DNA of 64,000 bases from Klebsiella pneumoniae (GTDB lineage Bacteria > Verrucomicrobiota > Verrucomicrobiia > Limisphaerales > SXTU01), in NCBI GenBank assembly GCA_943330855.2, contig CALQJI020000009.1, forward strand, positions 1 to 64,000, given 5' to 3'. The notes beneath the pieces are model-generated. The model saw nothing but the letters and a program-made list of their open reading frames with translations. It was not told the DNA's origin and made no database searches. A program made the position numbers and the translations under genes. Of this stretch, positions 62,435 through 64,000 are shown in pieces. The number at the start of each line of letters is the position of its first letter. The first letter of the stretch is position 1.

Positions 62435-62922
62435 CCTTCGCTGTCCCCGCCAACTTGGAAGCCCAGCTCGACGAACTGGTCACGCACTACCCGCAGAAGC
62501 GGAGCGCGTCGCTCATGTTCCTGCACGCGTTGCAGGAGCACTTCGGCTACATCTCGCGCGATGCCGTCGAGTGGACCGCCCGCAAGCTCGGCCTCCAACC
62601 CATCAACGTCTTCGAGTTGGTCACGTTCTACCCGATGTTCCGGCAGGAGCCGCTCGGCAAGACGCACATCAAGGTCTGCCGCACCTTGAGCTGCGCGCTG
62701 GCCGGCAGCGGCGAGCTACGGACGCACTTCTGCTCGAAGCTCGGCCTCGACGCTCACAAGCACGCGCCCCAGACCACGCCGGACGGGAAGTTCACCGTGG
62801 AATTCGTCGAGTGCCTCGCTGACTGCGGCAACGCACCGGTGGTGCTGCTGAACGAGGATTTACTGCCGAAGGTCACGCCCGCGCAGGCGGATGAAATCGT
62901 CGCGAAGGGTAAGTCGAAATGA
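62431..62922 (+). CDS. nuoE: NADH-quinone oxidoreductase subunit E
   Basis: The 163-residue thioredoxin-fold subunit carries the [2Fe-2S] cluster N1a. Ligand motifs are visible: VCRTLSCALAGSGEL (C-x4-C) and EFVECLADCGNAPVVLLNED (C-x3-C). The N-terminal helical part (QLDELVTHYPQKRSASLMFL-HALQEHFGYIS) and NVFELVTFYPMF are typical. The start overlaps the nuoD stop (ATGA). An antisense tRNA lies between its stop and nuoF. Confidence 0.97.
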   Translation: MTFAVPANLEAQLDELVTHYPQKRSASLMFLHALQEHFGYISRDAVEWTARKLGLQPINVFELVTFYPMFRQEPLGKTHIKVCRTLSCALAGSGELRTHFCSKLGLDAHKHAPQTTPDGKFTVEFVECLADCGNAPVVLLNEDLLPKVTPAQADEIVAKGKSK

Positions 62923-62927
62923 AGACT

Positions 62928-63001
62928 TGGTTGCCCGACATGGATTTGAACCATGACAAACAGATTCAGAGACTGTTGTGCTACCATTACACCATCGGGC
63001 A
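62928..63001 (-). tRNA. tRNA-Gln (anticodon CTG)
   Basis: A complete 74-nt cloverleaf is encoded on the minus strand: 7-bp acceptor stem (TGCCCGA with TCGGGCA), anticodon loop CTCTGAA giving anticodon CTG, T-loop GGTTCAAATCC, discriminator A and an encoded CCA. It lies antisense within the nuo operon, between nuoE and nuoF. Confidence 0.93.
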
Positions 63002-63051
63002 GTCCGTAGCGCCGGGCAAAGTAGGGATTTCAAACTGAGAGTCAAGCCGCC

Positions 63052-64000
63052 ATGCCCCAGGAACACCGCCTAATTCTCAAGCACGCCGACCAGCCCGGTT
63101 ACACGCCGGACATGGAGTGCTACCTTCGCTACGGCGGCTACGACGCGCTCAAGAAGGTGCTCGCGCTCGTGCCCAGGGATTTGCCCGACGGCAAAAAGCT
63201 TTCGCCGCAGGAGCAGGTGCGCGAGGACGTGAAGGCCTCCGGTCTGCGCGGTCGCGGTGGCGCGGGCTTCAGCGCGGGCATCAAGTGGTCGCTCGTGGAC
63301 CGCAAGTCCGGCAAGCCCATCTATCTCATCTGCAACGCCGACGAGTCCGAGCCAGGCACGTTCAAGGACCGGCAAATCATCCACAAGGACCCGCACCAGC
63401 TCATCGAGGGGATGATTCTCTCCTGCTGGGCGAACGACGTGAAGCTCGCCTACCTCTACATCCGCGGCGAGATGCCGCAGGGCGCGAAGCTGCTGAACAA
63501 AGCCCTCGACGAGGCGCGCGCGAAGAACTTTCTCGGCAAGAACATCCTCGGCTCCGGCTACGACCTGGAGATTTACGTGCATCGCGGCGCGGGCGCTTAC
63601 ATCTGCGGCGAGGAGACCGGCCTCATCGAGTCGCTCGAAGGCAAGCGCGCCTACCCACGCATCAAGCCGCCCTATTTCCCCGCCGTGCTGGGCCTCTACA
63701 TGTGTCCGACCATCGTGAACAACGTGGAGACCCTCTGCCACGTGAAGCACATCGTGAACATGGGCCCGGCCGAATACGCCAAGCTCGGCACGCCCAACAA
63801 CACCGGCACGCGCATCGTCAGCCTCAGCGGCGACGTGAAGCGCCCCGGCTACTTCGAAATCGAGGTAGGCAAGGTCACCCTCGGCGAACTCATCAACGAC
63901 CCCGCGTTCGGCGGTGGCTTACGAGACGGGCGCAAACTCAAGGCCGTCATCCCCGGCGGCTCCTCCTCGAAAATCCTGAAGGCCGGCGAGACCTTCAAAC
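63052..64000 (+). CDS. nuoF: NADH-quinone oxidoreductase subunit F (partial, runs off window)
   Basis: The frame starts at ATG 63052 and is open to the window end, giving about 316 residues of the usual 430 or so. FMN- and NADH-binding motifs are clear: SGLRGRGGAGFSAGIKWSLV, YLICNADESEPGTFKDRQII, YIRGEMPQGAKLLNKALDEA, HRGAGAYICGEETGLIESLEGKRAYPRIKPPYFPAVLGLY and NNVETLCHVKHIV. The C-terminal cluster-binding part lies beyond the window. It accepts electrons from NADH and passes them to NuoE and NuoG. An antisense tRNA separates it from nuoE. Confidence 0.97.
   Translation, partial: MPQEHRLILKHADQPGYTPDMECYLRYGGYDALKKVLALVPRDLPDGKKLSPQEQVREDVKASGLRGRGGAGFSAGIKWSLVDRKSGKPIYLICNADESEPGTFKDRQIIHKDPHQLIEGMILSCWANDVKLAYLYIRGEMPQGAKLLNKALDEARAKNFLGKNILGSGYDLEIYVHRGAGAYICGEETGLIESLEGKRAYPRIKPPYFPAVLGLYMCPTIVNNVETLCHVKHIVNMGPAEYAKLGTPNNTGTRIVSLSGDVKRPGYFEIEVGKVTLGELINDPAFGGGLRDGRKLKAVIPGGSSSKILKAGETFK

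Overview
The window is a high-GC bacterial chromosome segment. Its gene content points to the Verrucomicrobiota, probably a Pedosphaera/Limisphaera-like lineage. Supporting families are paired DUF1549/DUF1553 (PSD1) and DUF1501 proteins, DUF1080, a sulfatase, a Verrucomicrobium-type haem-binding protein, an [16 protein letters not shown] pilin-like protein, Tat-exported TIM-barrel and metallophosphoesterase proteins, and BamA, OmpH and LpxA, which indicate a Gram-negative envelope. The assignment is inferred from family content; no rRNA or marker phylogeny was possible.

Layout. 1-9 kb: apgM, a pilin-like protein, exported hydrolases (metallophosphoesterase, TIM barrel, M14 carboxypeptidase), and the threonine genes hom-thrC. 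9-14.5 kb: an exported isochorismatase-like hydrolase, a 41-residue membrane protein, DUF1080, an Lrp regulator, and an SGNH/MBOAT O-acetylation pair whose MBOAT gene is frameshifted. 14.5-15.35 kb: a patchwork of broken gene pieces (ParE-like toxin, antitoxin tail, aldehyde dehydrogenase piece, NagA-like tail). 15.3-21 kb: a coupled aldehyde dehydrogenase-PSD1-DUF1501 operon. 21-24.6 kb: aspartate kinase, an ECF-type sigma factor with an overlapping anti-sigma-like gene, and two paralogous small exported proteins. 24.6-30 kb: a 1273-residue TPR-CHAT protein and a second DUF1501 protein. 30-38.5 kb: a PQQ-type propeller with an embedded methyltransferase-like segment, a metallophosphoesterase, an enolase-superfamily protein, and a kinase-like/PP2C pair. 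38.5-50 kb: ruvB, an exported M6 metalloprotease, an HlyD-like protein, an RlmI-like methyltransferase, a CBM48 protein, lpxA, a haem-binding protein and msrP. 50-60 kb: an NHL protein, ompH-bamA, a sulfatase, an alpha/beta hydrolase and a lactonase. 59.9-64 kb: nuoBCDE and partial nuoF, with tRNA-Gln antisense between nuoE and nuoF.

The genes combine central metabolism (apgM, lysC, hom, thrC, nuo), envelope biogenesis (ompH, bamA, lpxA) and many exported degradative enzymes.

The most unusual signal is a dense set of palindromic repeats from several sequence families. Most lie between genes, but some lie in frame inside genes: a perfect 24-bp inverted repeat in the CHAT gene and an imperfect one in the PSD1 gene. 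One repeat carries a 130-bp duplication of the lysC tail to another site. Another forms a 34-bp inverted repeat (33/34) between nuoB and nuoC. A palindromic CRP-like site lies between the lactonase and nuoB.
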